64,000 nucleotides of DNA from contig JBBQXF010000006.1 in assembly GCA_038209965.1 (NCBI GenBank), positions 13,756 to 77,755 of the forward strand, given 5' to 3'. This DNA is from JALONO01 sp038209965 (GTDB lineage Bacteria > Bacteroidota > Bacteroidia > Cytophagales > Thermoflexibacteraceae). Under the pieces are notes generated by a model. That model saw only the letters and a list, made by a program, of their open reading frames with translations, made no database searches and had not been told where the DNA came from. The translations under genes and the position numbers were made by a program. How positions within the stretch are numbered: position 1 is the stretch's first letter; each line of letters starts with the position of its first letter. This document shows, piece by piece, positions 1-8,750 of the stretch.

Positions 1-75
1 CGAAAGTCACAGACTTTGCCGAACGGAGGCAGACTCGCTTATTCTTGCGGCGAAGCTACAGACTTTGCCGAACGG
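1..75. repeat. double-hairpin repeat, copy 1 (window edge)
   Basis: Read on the minus strand, this stretch has two copies of the GGCAAAGTCTGT core (one GTGACTTT arm, one degenerate) separated by an AATAAGCGA spacer. It is the same unit seen near 1.8, 36.4, 46.1 and 62.4 kb. The element probably extends beyond the left edge. Confidence 0.6.
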
Positions 76-192
76 GATCCCATCGTTCCCCCCGCCTTGC
101 CGATCTGTCCCGATTGGTATAGCTTTGCCCCATTTCCACCCCTTGGGATTGATTTTGACAAGGGGGTTGGTTAGCACCGAAAACCGAGCGTT

Positions 193-1662
193 ATGTCCAT
201 AGAAAATGCGGGGACTTTCCCCAAAATCATTGCCCACGCCAAAGAGTATGGCTTTGTATTTCCCTCGAGCGAAATTTATGACGGTCTGGCCGCCGTTTAT
301 GACTACGGCCAAAATGGGGTAGAACTGAAAAACAACCTCAAACAACTGTGGTGGAAAACCATGACCCAAGTGGAGGAGAACATTGTGGGCATTGACGCAG
401 CTATTTTCATGCACCCCAAAACTTGGGTGGCCTCTGGGCACGTGGCCAATTTTAGTGACCCCATGATCGACAACAAGGACTCCAACAAACGCTACCGCGT
501 CGATCACTTGATCGAGGAGTACGCCGCCCAACTGGTGGCTGGCGGCCAATCTGACCGCGCCACCACCCTGATCGACCAGATGAACCAATTGCTCGCCGCC
601 GAAGACTTCTCTGGGCTGCGCGAACTGATCATTGGTGAGGGAATCAAGTGCCCCCTCGCGGGCACAGCCAACTGGACGGAGGTGCGGCAATTCAATCTGA
701 TGTTCTCCACCCAGATTGGGGCGGTCGCCGACGACTCCAGCACGGTCTATCTCCGTCCCGAGACAGCGCAGGGCATTTTTGTCAATTTTCTCAATGTCCA
801 GAAAACCGGGCGGATGAAAGTCCCCTTTGGCATTGCCCAGATTGGCAAGGCTTTCCGCAACGAAATAGTGGCCCGGCAGTTCATTTTTCGGATGCGGGAG
901 TTTGAGCAGATGGAAATGCAGTTTTTCATTCGCCCCGGCACCGAGATGGACTGGTACCACTACTGGAAAGACAAGCGGATGCGCTGGCACTTGGCCCTGG
1001 GCATTCCCCAAGCCAAGCTCAAGTTCCATGATCACGAAAAGCTGGCCCATTATGCCAAGGCCGCATCGGACATCGAGTTTGAATTCCCGTTTGGGTTCAA
1101 GGAAATTGAGGGGGTGCACAGTCGGTCTGATTTTGACCTGAGCAGCCACCAAGAACTGTCCAAAAAGAAACTGCAATATTATGACAACGAGGTGAACCAG
1201 AGCTACGTGCCCTACGTGCTGGAAACTTCGGTCGGGGCTGATCGCATTTTCCTCATGCACCTTTGCAATGCCTACACCGAGGACATTGGCCGGGATGCCG
1301 ACGGCAATGAAAAAGTGCGGACTTACCTCAAGCTCCACCCAGCCCTGGCTCCGGTGAAAGCGGCCATTTTCCCACTCACCAAGAAGGACGGGCTGCCCGA
1401 AGTGGCCAACCAGATTTACAACGATCTCAAGCTCGATTTCCGGGTAGTGTACGAGGAGAAAGATGCCATTGGCAAGCGCTACACCCGGCAAGATCTGATC
1501 GGCACGCCGTTCTGCATCGCGGTGGATCACCAAACCCTGGAAGATCAGACGGTCACGATCAGATACCGCGACACCACGGAGCAGAAGCGGGTGCCCATCG
1601 GCGCGATCAAAGCTGAAATCGGTACGGCAGTGGATCCCCGGCGCATATTTGAGCACTTGTAG
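193..1662 (+). CDS. glyQS: glycine--tRNA ligase (alpha2 class II type)
   Basis: Cytoplasmic enzyme that charges tRNA-Gly with glycine. The 489-residue length fits the single-chain homodimeric bacterial form, not the split alpha/beta GlyQ+GlyS type. Family landmarks are the N-terminal SSEIYDGLAAVYDYG segment, RPETAQGIFVNF, the motif-2-like AFRNEIVARQ, and a C-terminal anticodon-binding domain with the usual GTPFCIAVDHQTL and VTIRYRDT stretches. The reading frame is intact from ATG to TAG. The long antisense frame over the same DNA is a shadow of biased codon use. A GC-rich stem-loop lies about 40 bp after the stop. Both flanks carry the dispersed double-hairpin repeat. Confidence 0.96.
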   Translation: MSIENAGTFPKIIAHAKEYGFVFPSSEIYDGLAAVYDYGQNGVELKNNLKQLWWKTMTQVEENIVGIDAAIFMHPKTWVASGHVANFSDPMIDNKDSNKRYRVDHLIEEYAAQLVAGGQSDRATTLIDQMNQLLAAEDFSGLRELIIGEGIKCPLAGTANWTEVRQFNLMFSTQIGAVADDSSTVYLRPETAQGIFVNFLNVQKTGRMKVPFGIAQIGKAFRNEIVARQFIFRMREFEQMEMQFFIRPGTEMDWYHYWKDKRMRWHLALGIPQAKLKFHDHEKLAHYAKAASDIEFEFPFGFKEIEGVHSRSDFDLSSHQELSKKKLQYYDNEVNQSYVPYVLETSVGADRIFLMHLCNAYTEDIGRDADGNEKVRTYLKLHPALAPVKAAIFPLTKKDGLPEVANQIYNDLKLDFRVVYEEKDAIGKRYTRQDLIGTPFCIAVDHQTLEDQTVTIRYRDTTEQKRVPIGAIKAEIGTAVDPRRIFEHL

Positions 1663-1702
1663 TCTCTCAACTAGCATAGGATAAATGACCTGTAACCCAT
1701 CG

Positions 1703-1743
1703 ACCAGAAACCCCCGGGACTAATCGTCCCGGGGCGATCTGGT
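1703..1743 (+). terminator. strong stem-loop after glyQS
   Basis: A perfect 9-bp stem, CCCCGGGAC / GTCCCGGGG, surrounds a TAATC loop (1712-1734). It is extended by an outer ACCAGA/TCTGGT pairing. There is no clear T-tract, so it may be a terminator or a 3'-end stabilising hairpin. Confidence 0.6.
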
Positions 1744-1780
1744 GGATAAAATTTATTGAGTAATCCGCTTTTTCCTGTTT

Positions 1781-1895
1781 GGCAAAGTCTGTGACTTTAC
1801 TGGGAAAATAAAGGGAAGTTTGCGACTTATGTTAATCCCCGTTCAATAAAGTTTGTGACTTTGACGGAAAAATAAAGGGAAGTTTGTAACTCCCG
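1781..1895. repeat. double-hairpin repeat, copies 2a and 2b
   Basis: Two head-to-tail units, each an AAAGTYTGTGACTTT palindrome, then AAAATAAAGGGAAG, then a degenerate second arm (AGTTTGCGACTT, AGTTTGTAACT). They lie downstream of glyQS. Confidence 0.65.
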
Positions 1896-2239
1896 TAAAC
1901 CGTAGGCGGTCGCGCTGCCAAAAAAACGAGTGATACCGATCGCCAAACCCATTTTGGGCACAAGCAATTGAAATGCTGGTCATTGATCATTGATAAAACC
2001 CGGAAATGGAAGCTGGGTGAGTATGTTATGCTAAAGTATAAAAAAGCAGTATCTTCGTAAAATCTATCTTTTAAGCGCGCTGAATTTAATGCGTTTTATG
2101 AAAACCAATACTGCGGTAATGAAAATTGGGGCGGGCAACCTTCGTATAAATGCCCGCAAAAATGAGCAATTATATTGCCACTGTTGTAACAATCAATATG
2201 TCTGCCGTTTGAACCGCGTCAATCGTATCACCTGGGACA

Positions 2240-2485
2240 AAAATTAAGGGTTAAAAAAAGGTTTGGGTCGTTTTTGGCTAATTTTCTTACATTTTAAAAG
2301 TTCCACCGGGCTTTGCAAATAGCCTTCGGATCCAAGATGCTCGGCATGGGGGAACCGGGTTTCGCGGCCCGATATTTTTGCTACATATACTGTGCAGGAA
2401 TGGAACTGCTTCGGGGCTGACCTTGGCACTTGACGGCCTAGTCCCTGTGCTGGCAGACATATTGTACAAGAGTGGCATAGATTAG
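2240..2485 (-). repeat. dispersed repeat family B, copy 1
   Basis: The reverse complement matches 20600-20905 in several blocks: ATATGTCTGCCAGC at one end, then a block around GGCCGTCAAGTGCCAAGG, then GGCTATTTGCAAAGCCCGG, then AAAATTAGCCAAAAACGACC running into a T-rich end. The blocks come in the same order with diverged spacers. No long reading frame is conserved between copies. Confidence 0.6.
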
Positions 2486-3191
2486 TCGCTCAGCTCCAAT
2501 TTGCGAAACTGACATCAAAATAAGTAATCAAGAAATTGAAGAATAACTTTTACACTAAACGAGTTTTGCGAAAAATGGAGATACAGTATCAAGCCCCAAA
2601 TCAAATAGTTTATTCATTGACAAGTCTTTAGATTTGTTGTATTTGTTGGCAGTTACCCAAGATAAATCTTCCTTTTTATATGAGGTCAACTAAGCAGCCA
2701 AAGTAGGAGGGGACGCTCTGGCGATTTTCTCAATATCTCCGTGTGGAATATTAAGAGATTTTGGACAAGGGACTTCAGCTTTTTTTCTGATCTGACAATT
2801 AGTATTTTTCTCCTTTTTTTAAAAAGGGTTTCCACGTCCGGCTTAGAAAATTGAATTTTATCAGGGGATTTGCAAATTTTTGCAAAAAAACTATTTTACA
2901 AAATATTAATATATTGCCGCTTAAAGTATAAATAGCTTATTTGTTGATAAGTCACAACCTGTTCTAGGGTTAGATTTTCTCGCTCCTTGACCGAAAAAAC
3001 GAAATGGATGTATAACTGGGCGCATGTGTTTGCCATTGTTTTAGGATGTCATGGCTACGTCCCTTTTGTTGCAATATTTATTTTATCTACGAAGATGTCA
3101 GGGCTTTCCCTCCTTTTCGTTAGATTCCTTGGGGCGGTCAGCTAAACCAACGCGCCCCGCAAAATGGTCGCAGCTACTGCTGCCTGAGGGC

Positions 3192-3824
3192 CTACAAATT
3201 CATTGTCATCCACTCCTCGGCCGAGCGGGCCGGGCGGTCGCCGTGGGCAGTCTTCTCGATCTTTTCTTGCGCATTGGCAATGGAGCGGTTGACCAGCGAA
3301 TGATTGATGCGTTCGTCCGGCTTCATGCCCAGCTTTTCCAACATTTGTTTTAAATCACCGGAGATGAACCGTTTGAGGGTCTCATCCTCCAGCGAAGTGT
3401 AGAACATCGGTTTGACCGCGGGGGCTAGGGTAAAAAGGGTTTCCAACAGGGCCAGATCCTTGCTGAGCAGGGGATAATGATCGGCTAGCGCGAACCGCAC
3501 AGTTCCCCGGGCCACCAATGGTTTGAGGGCATAGAGGGCGGGAGCCTGCAAAATATCGGCCTGTACCACCAGCACCTTGGCCGCCATCAAATCTGTGGGG
3601 CGATCGGTCATCGTATAAGCTTGAAATCCAATCTTCGCCGAGCTCAGGGCCGCCACCACTTCTGCCACCGTTTGGGCAAAGTGGGCAAAGATCAGCGTGG
3701 TTTCCCCGCCTTGCCCAGCAGCGGTCACGTCCTCGATCAAGCCTTGGTACTTGTGGCTCTGCTCGATCCAGACGCTTTCCTCATAGGTGGGTTTACTGGG
3801 CTGTTTTTTGAAAAAAGAAAACAT
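3192..3824 (-). CDS. conserved-looking hypothetical protein next to tgt
   Basis: A 210-residue, intact, probably cytoplasmic protein without signal peptide or membrane span. I do not recognise a domain with certainty. It begins with a short basic patch (FFKKQPSK) and a W..QSHKYQGL segment, has an alpha/beta-like middle (TTLIFAHFAQTVAEV, KVLVVQADIL, a DHYPL segment) and ends in a charged helical tail. The alternating hydrophobic strands suggest a RecA-like or Rossmann-like fold, but no Walker motif is visible. It lies 48 bp downstream of tgt on the same strand, so the two are probably co-transcribed. Its GC content and codon use match its neighbours. Confidence 0.7.
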   Translation of the reverse strand: MFSFFKKQPSKPTYEESVWIEQSHKYQGLIEDVTAAGQGGETTLIFAHFAQTVAEVVAALSSAKIGFQAYTMTDRPTDLMAAKVLVVQADILQAPALYALKPLVARGTVRFALADHYPLLSKDLALLETLFTLAPAVKPMFYTSLEDETLKRFISGDLKQMLEKLGMKPDERINHSLVNRSIANAQEKIEKTAHGDRPARSAEEWMTMNL

Positions 3825-3872
3825 TGGACAAAAAGTTTAGGGGTGAAAGGTAGTGAATAGCTGGATGGGACG

Positions 3873-5003
3873 TTACAACCGTTGCGCCAACTGGCCCACC
3901 ATTTTATTTTTCCACTCGTAAAAATCGCCGGCCAATATATGCTCGCGGGCTTGGCCCACCAGCCATAGGTAAAAGCTGAGGTTGTGCAGGCTGGCGATTT
4001 GTAGGCCCAAGATCTCGCCGCTCAAAAAGAGGTGGCGCAAGTAGGCCCGGTGGTAGAAGGTGCTCACATAGCCGCCAATTTCGGGATCAATGGGCGAAAA
4101 ATCAGCTTTCCACCGTTCATTTTTGATGTTGATAGTGCCTTGGGAGGTAAATAGCATTCCGTGCCGCCCATTGCGGGTGGGCATAATGCAGTCAAACATA
4201 TCGATGCCCAAGGCAATGCACTCCAGTAGATTGACCGGGGTGCCCACGCCCATCAGGTAGCGGGGCTTGTCGGCGGGCAAAATACCGCACACGAGTTCGG
4301 TGGTGGCATACATTTTATCAGCCGGCTCGCCCACCGACAAGCCACCGATGGCATTGCCCTCCCGCCCAAATGCGGCAATGGCCTCGGCCGATTGCACCCG
4401 CAAATCAGGATAGGTGCCCCCTTGTACAATGGGGAACAGGGTTTGGGAGTGGCCATATTTGGGCTCGGTGCTGTCGAAGCGCTCGCAACAACGGGCCAAC
4501 CAGCGGTGGGTCATTTCCATCGACTTCTGGGCATATCCATATTCGCAGGGATAAGGTGGGCACTCATCGAAGGCCATTACAATGTCGGCCCCGATGGTGC
4601 GCTGAATGTCCATCACTTTTTCCGGGGTGAACAAATGACGGGAGCCGTCCAAATGTGATTGGAACATGGCCCCCGCCTCAGTGATCTTGCGGCGGTCGGA
4701 CAGGGAATAGACTTGGTAACCGCCGCTGTCGGTCAGGATTGGCCCCGGCCAGCCGTTGAACCCGTGCAATCCGCCCGCCTGCTCCAGCACCGCCAAACCG
4801 GGGCGGAGGTACAGGTGGTAGGTGTTGCCCAGAATGATTTGAGCCTGTACATCCTCGACCAATTCGCGGGTGTGCACCGCCTTGACCGTGCCCACCGTCC
4901 CAACGGGCATGAAAATGGGCGTGAGGATGTTTCCGTGGTCGGTTTCAATCCGGCCAGCCCGGGCTTTAGTGGCGCGGTCAGTCGTATTTATCGTAAATTT
5001 CAA
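3873..5003 (-). CDS. tgt: tRNA-guanine(34) transglycosylase
   Basis: Exchanges guanine 34 for preQ1 in GUN-anticodon tRNAs during queuosine synthesis. The 376-residue protein has the TIM-barrel landmarks of the family: GTVGTVKAVH, the catalytic-site DSGGYQVYSL, FDECPPYP, IVQGGTYPDLR, GGLSVGEP, YLMGVGTP and DMFDCIMPTRNGRHG. The segment that usually holds the zinc-binding CxCxxC reads DPEIGGYVSTFYHRAYLRHL here, with all three cysteines absent. The later His (HNLSFY) remains. My recollection is that several Bacteroidota Tgt proteins look similar, so this may be lineage-typical. It probably forms an operon with the downstream 210-residue protein. Confidence 0.96.
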   Translation of the reverse strand: MKFTINTTDRATKARAGRIETDHGNILTPIFMPVGTVGTVKAVHTRELVEDVQAQIILGNTYHLYLRPGLAVLEQAGGLHGFNGWPGPILTDSGGYQVYSLSDRRKITEAGAMFQSHLDGSRHLFTPEKVMDIQRTIGADIVMAFDECPPYPCEYGYAQKSMEMTHRWLARCCERFDSTEPKYGHSQTLFPIVQGGTYPDLRVQSAEAIAAFGREGNAIGGLSVGEPADKMYATTELVCGILPADKPRYLMGVGTPVNLLECIALGIDMFDCIMPTRNGRHGMLFTSQGTINIKNERWKADFSPIDPEIGGYVSTFYHRAYLRHLFLSGEILGLQIASLHNLSFYLWLVGQAREHILAGDFYEWKNKMVGQLAQRL

Positions 5004-5453
5004 CGGTATAGAAAAGGTTTAACAATGTACATTTGGATTTCTCAAATAATAGTCAGAACTTTGTGATGTTAGAAATATACAGCTTTTTATTGAAATAAGC
5101 CTACACAGTCATTGCAGATAGCATTTTGAGTCTGCACAATACGCCTTACTTGGCCTATGAGCCTTTCTAACAAGCTTGCAGCAGGAACCACCAGTGTTTT
5201 ACCATTTGCAGCATGATGATTATGAATGACTTTCTATCAATGTTAAGAAGCATTATCACCAATATTTTGGGTGTTTCCCCCACGAAAGCTGGTCACCAAA
5301 CTACTGCTAAAAGCACACGTCCCAAGGTCTTTTTGTTGAGTAGTAAACTTGACAAGTGGGATGTTCCCACCTTTGTTGTCTTGATGTAATTGGTGTGCCA
5401 GTTTGCCTTTCCCTTTTTTGTCTTGTTGCCCTTGTTATCGTTGGGGCTACGCG
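5004..5453. other. gene-free stretch
   Basis: Upstream region of tgt and downstream end of the amidase. It is moderately AT-rich, and short frames in it have no coding character. I see no riboswitch, including no preQ1-type element ahead of tgt. Confidence 0.5.
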
Positions 5454-6086
5454 TTAAAGGCCAATCCGTCCCCAATCAAACAGTTCACCCGGGTCGGTAC
5501 GCCGTGACGGGGCATATTCATCATGCCCAACGATGTGTTGACGGTCATTTTTTATCCCCGGGTTGCGCTTGAGGATGTCGCTTGTCAGTTGCGCCAGCGC
5601 TTGGTACTGCGCTTCGGTAAATCCAAGATGGCTCTTGTCAATTTTGCTGTAATGGTCTTCCGAAAAGAACATTTTCATGTCTTTTTTAGAACCAATGGCC
5701 ATGAGTTCAATGCCGACCGAATGAGCATTTAGGCTATTTTCATAATACGGTGCAGCAGCGAGCCTGCCCTTGCCAGCATGGAAGGCTACCCGGGTTTCGG
5801 GCACCAACTGGTAGATTTTTCCTTCCCGGTCAATGAGGTAATGGGCCGAAACGCCCACTTCTTCAAAAATGCCCGCAATCCGGTCTACCGAAAACGGGGC
5901 TTGGGGATTTTGGATCGCATCGCTGCAAAAGTGCATGACCAAATGGGTGATATTATCAGACTCGGTACGGGGACGAGAGCACTTGTCGGCCAAGGGCCGG
6001 ACTATCATCGGCAGATCGGTGGCCGCGTGCGGACTGATGCAGCCCAAAGAAAAGCACAACCAAAGACTAAAGACAGCTTTTTGCAT
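5454..6086 (-). CDS. secreted N-acetylmuramoyl-L-alanine amidase (Amidase_2/AmpD fold)
   Basis: Cleaves the lactyl-amide bond between muramic acid and the stem peptide. The 210-residue protein starts with an export signal ending in LGC, so it may be a lipoprotein of the cell envelope. The Amidase_2 domain follows: a first zinc His in HLVMHFCSD, SAHYLIDREGKIYQLV, AFHAGKG, SVGIELM (the SIGIE-like catalytic strand), and the C-terminal zinc ligands in HIVGHDEYAPSRRTDPG. It is thus an AmiD/AmpD-like exported enzyme. It lies on the same strand as, and downstream of, the SusC/SusD group and a NamZ-like muramidase, which suggests a role in murein turnover or scavenging. Confidence 0.9.
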   Translation of the reverse strand: MQKAVFSLWLCFSLGCISPHAATDLPMIVRPLADKCSRPRTESDNITHLVMHFCSDAIQNPQAPFSVDRIAGIFEEVGVSAHYLIDREGKIYQLVPETRVAFHAGKGRLAAAPYYENSLNAHSVGIELMAIGSKKDMKMFFSEDHYSKIDKSHLGFTEAQYQALAQLTSDILKRNPGIKNDRQHIVGHDEYAPSRRTDPGELFDWGRIGL

Positions 6087-6408
6087 TGGATGGTGGATTA
6101 TGTAATCTTACAAAATAAGGCTAATCTGGGCAGAATGGCAATGTTGCCGCCAAATAGGGTTGGCATAAGCTAGTGCTTGCAAATGGGCCTTCGTGCCCCC
6201 TCCGCAATCCGCTTGCCCAATGTTCCGCTTAGATCAGCAGCAAATAACTGAATATCAATAAAAGTTCACAAAAGTAGCAAACAGAAGCGTTGAAATGGCC
6301 CAAAAAGATTCATCGCCTTCCAATATCTAGCTTGCCAGCACTCGGGCGAGGGAAAGTGGCCAAACATCAACCGCTCGGTTGGGAGCAATGTTTGGATTTT
6401 TTACCATC

Positions 6409-6446
6409 AAAAAAGCCCCAACAGCGATCACTGTTGGGGCTTTTTT
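6409..6446 (-). terminator. intrinsic terminator after the SusCD group
   Basis: A perfect stem GCCCCAACAG / CTGTTGGGGC with loop CGATCA, with A6 on one side and T6 on the other, so it can work in both directions. It lies 17 bp beyond the stop of the 199-residue lipoprotein gene and ends the SusC-SusD-lipoprotein transcript. Confidence 0.92.
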
Positions 6447-6462
6447 GGGACTACCCACTGGC

Positions 6463-7062
6463 TTAGTTGCGCACCCGGGCCACGAGCCGGCAATCGCCCA
6501 CTTGGGCGCGGCTCTCGTCACAAATGCCGTCGTTGAAGATATCAAAGCGCCGCCCATCGGTCGTATTGACCGCAAACTTGAGCAGGAACGTATCGTTGAG
6601 CAACAATCGTGAGACATCGATGCCACAGGCTTGGGCCGCTTCGGCCGCCGTAATGGTCACAGTGGCGGGCAGTTGGGTTACTGTACGAAAAAGCCGGTCG
6701 CCCACTACAATGCGGCTGGGCAGTGGGGCCAAGGCCGCTCCCGGCAAACAGCCCGTGCTCGTGGGCACTCCCACCCCACAGTTGTTCATGGCGGTGGTGA
6801 GGGTGACCCGCGCTGGATTGTTGTACCCAATCCACACTTCGATCGAGGCGACGGGCACGTTGCGGCCAAAGTCCTCCCCCCGCAAGCTGAACTCAAACGT
6901 GGCAGTGGCCAACTGCTGAAAATTGAAGAAGGCCCGTTGGGGGTTGATCTGGGCAACCGCCACCGCTGCGTTGGGAATCCCTTCGGTCGGATCAAACGAC
7001 TGGCAAGAAAACACCCAAGTGAGCGATAAAAAGCTAAAAATATTGATAATACCCGTTTTCAT
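6463..7062 (-). CDS. hypothetical lipoprotein downstream of SusD
   Basis: A 199-residue protein with a lipoprotein signal (hydrophobic h-region ending VFSCQ). The remainder is beta-rich and low in charge, with four cysteines, two of them flanking a GVGVPTSTG loop and two near the C-terminus (GICDESRAQVGDC), which could form disulfides. No domain recognised. It lies 60 bp after SusD on the same strand, directly before a strong terminator, so it is the last gene of the susCD transcript. That is the place where small surface lipoproteins of the SusE/F kind are usual. A surface accessory role is an inference from position only. Confidence 0.8.
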   Translation of the reverse strand: MKTGIINIFSFLSLTWVFSCQSFDPTEGIPNAAVAVAQINPQRAFFNFQQLATATFEFSLRGEDFGRNVPVASIEVWIGYNNPARVTLTTAMNNCGVGVPTSTGCLPGAALAPLPSRIVVGDRLFRTVTQLPATVTITAAEAAQACGIDVSRLLLNDTFLLKFAVNTTDGRRFDIFNDGICDESRAQVGDCRLVARVRN

Positions 7063-7122
7063 CCTAAATGCTTGATTAAATGTTCGGTGCCCAACGGCAC
7101 AAATTGGTTAACGTAGGGGCGA

Positions 7123-8715
7123 CTAGTCAATGTCCCAAAATACTTTCTTGGTCAAATCGTTGATCTGGGGCGCATTGGGGTTGGTGGTCAACTCGCGCAA
7201 GGCCACTGTGAAACGCACTGGGAACGGGTTGAGCGGCGCAATGGGTGTCATCAAAACGGGCAGACCCGTGCGGCGATAATCATTGTAACTCTCGATACCG
7301 TTGCCATAAAGCGCAATGTATTTTTCGCTCATGATCACATTGAGGCGGCCCCGGGGATCGGTGGCGGCATCATACTGGGCCAAGCGGTTGTCAACGAAAG
7401 CTGTGATCAGATCGGGGGACATTTGCAGGCCGGAGTTGCCGGGGGATGCCGTAAAAGTATTGATACTCTGCAAGTTGGTGGTAATGGCATTGCGCAGGTA
7501 AGTGCGCGGATCGCCGGTAGTGCCCAGGGTGAGCGCGGCCTCGGCCAGCATAAACTGCATCATGGCGTAGGTGATCATGGGGTGCCAACCGGCCCCGCTG
7601 CCATCGGCGGTCGTAACCACCCGGTGGGCCGCTGGGTTGTTGGCTCCGGTATTGGTCAGGAAACGGTTAGTGGCCGGTAAATTGCGGATCGGGTTGTTGT
7701 CATACAGCCCGCCGTAGGGGTAAAGACCAAAAGTAGCCCTGGCGGCATTATCGGCTGGGATACCCGTGGGGTCGCCGGTTGCCCGCCCGCCGTAGCCATT
7801 GCTGGTAAGGGTAAAACTCACCCCGGTGTCTGGGCGCTGCCGGTAGATGTAGTAGCGCAAGCGCGGGTCGTCGGCGGCTTGTAAACGATCCATAAAGCCC
7901 TGATCCATGTAAAAACTTTTTGCCGCCCGATACTCGGTCAAGTAGGTAGGGTGGCGGTTCATGGGGGTTTCGGTTGTGCCAAAGCGGAAGGTGAAATCTT
8001 GGGCATTGGTGCCGATGAGTTGCCCCCCCGCAATTAACAGGTTGATTTCCCGGGTGACCCGATCCCGCTCGGTTGGGATCAAGCGCATTTGCAACAACAT
8101 TTTCAGTTTCAGGCTGTTGGCCATGCGGATCCACAGGGCGCGGTCGCCCCGGTAGAACAGGTCGACATTGCCGGGCGAAACATACGGGTTGCGCTGCAAA
8201 TCAGCAATGCCTTCATCGATCAAACGGAACAGATCACGGTAAATATCGGCCCCATTGTCAAACTTGGGGGCTAGGTTGGCTTCACCCAAGCCAGCTTCGG
8301 TGTAGGGCACATCGCCCCAAATGTCCACCAAGTTGCTATAGGTATAGGCTTTGAGCAGTTTGCCCATGCCCAAATAGGCCGTGTTGTTGCGAGCAGCTGC
8401 CGTGCTGATCATGATGTCCAGATCGGCCAGTGTGACCGAGTAGATATTGTTCCAAGCGGTTTGGAATGTGGTCCCCAACAATTCAAACCGGCTAAAACCT
8501 CCTTGAGTAGCGTGTTGGACGATGCAAGTGGCCACAATATTGGGGTTGTTGGTGCCCAAGTTGACCACCATCGACACTTGGGTCGAGGGCAGGAGCAAAT
8601 CCAGCACTGGCTCGGTGGGGCTGTTGGGATCCACGTTCACGTCCAGGAACTTGCCACAACCGCTCATTGCCCAAACAAGGCTTAGGGCGGTTAAGTACTT
8701 GTATATTTTTCTCAT
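7123..8715 (-). CDS. SusD/RagB-family nutrient-binding lipoprotein
   Basis: Surface lipoprotein that captures a ligand and closes over the partner SusC channel. A lipoprotein signal ends in AMSGCGKF, followed by DVNVDPNSP, typical of the SusD-like_2 type. The alpha-helical body has TPR-like segments (LGMGKLLKAYTYSNLVDIWG, DVPYTEA) and the C-terminal segment SEKYIALYGNGIESYNDYRR usual in the family. I chose the ATG at 8715 because it starts the signal sequence directly; an in-frame ATG at 8727 adds four residues. It lies 35 bp after SusC. The substrate cannot be read from sequence; no glycoside hydrolase other than the nearby NamZ-like enzyme is in the locus. Confidence 0.93.
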   Translation of the reverse strand: MRKIYKYLTALSLVWAMSGCGKFLDVNVDPNSPTEPVLDLLLPSTQVSMVVNLGTNNPNIVATCIVQHATQGGFSRFELLGTTFQTAWNNIYSVTLADLDIMISTAAARNNTAYLGMGKLLKAYTYSNLVDIWGDVPYTEAGLGEANLAPKFDNGADIYRDLFRLIDEGIADLQRNPYVSPGNVDLFYRGDRALWIRMANSLKLKMLLQMRLIPTERDRVTREINLLIAGGQLIGTNAQDFTFRFGTTETPMNRHPTYLTEYRAAKSFYMDQGFMDRLQAADDPRLRYYIYRQRPDTGVSFTLTSNGYGGRATGDPTGIPADNAARATFGLYPYGGLYDNNPIRNLPATNRFLTNTGANNPAAHRVVTTADGSGAGWHPMITYAMMQFMLAEAALTLGTTGDPRTYLRNAITTNLQSINTFTASPGNSGLQMSPDLITAFVDNRLAQYDAATDPRGRLNVIMSEKYIALYGNGIESYNDYRRTGLPVLMTPIAPLNPFPVRFTVALRELTTNPNAPQINDLTKKVFWDID

Positions 8716-8750
8716 TCGCAAAGTCATTTAAGAAATTCAAAATCAATACA

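Larger units (their letters stand above)
1663..3191. other. long gene-free stretch with repeats
   Basis: About 1.5 kb between glyQS and the next gene. It holds a stem-loop (1703-1743), two double-hairpin units (1781-1895), a segment at about 2036-2090 resembling 20540-20590, and an inverted copy of the second repeat family (2240-2485). From about 2486 to 3191 the DNA is AT-rich and I see no coding frame, RNA or repeat in it. Confidence 0.6.

Noticed and set aside
7..1677. Very long minus-strand frame opposite glyQS
   Set aside because: It follows the codon bias of glyQS in the antisense frame, has no domain or start context, and glyQS is certain.
5004..5100. preQ1 riboswitch ahead of tgt
   Set aside because: No matching stem-loop and A-rich tail could be found in the leader.
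5293..5475. Small minus-strand frame between tgt and the amidase
   Set aside because: No coding character, and it overlaps the 3' end of the amidase gene.
8728..8750. Separate promoter between SusC and SusD
   Set aside because: Only a short gap and no TAnnTTTG box; the two are most likely one transcript.
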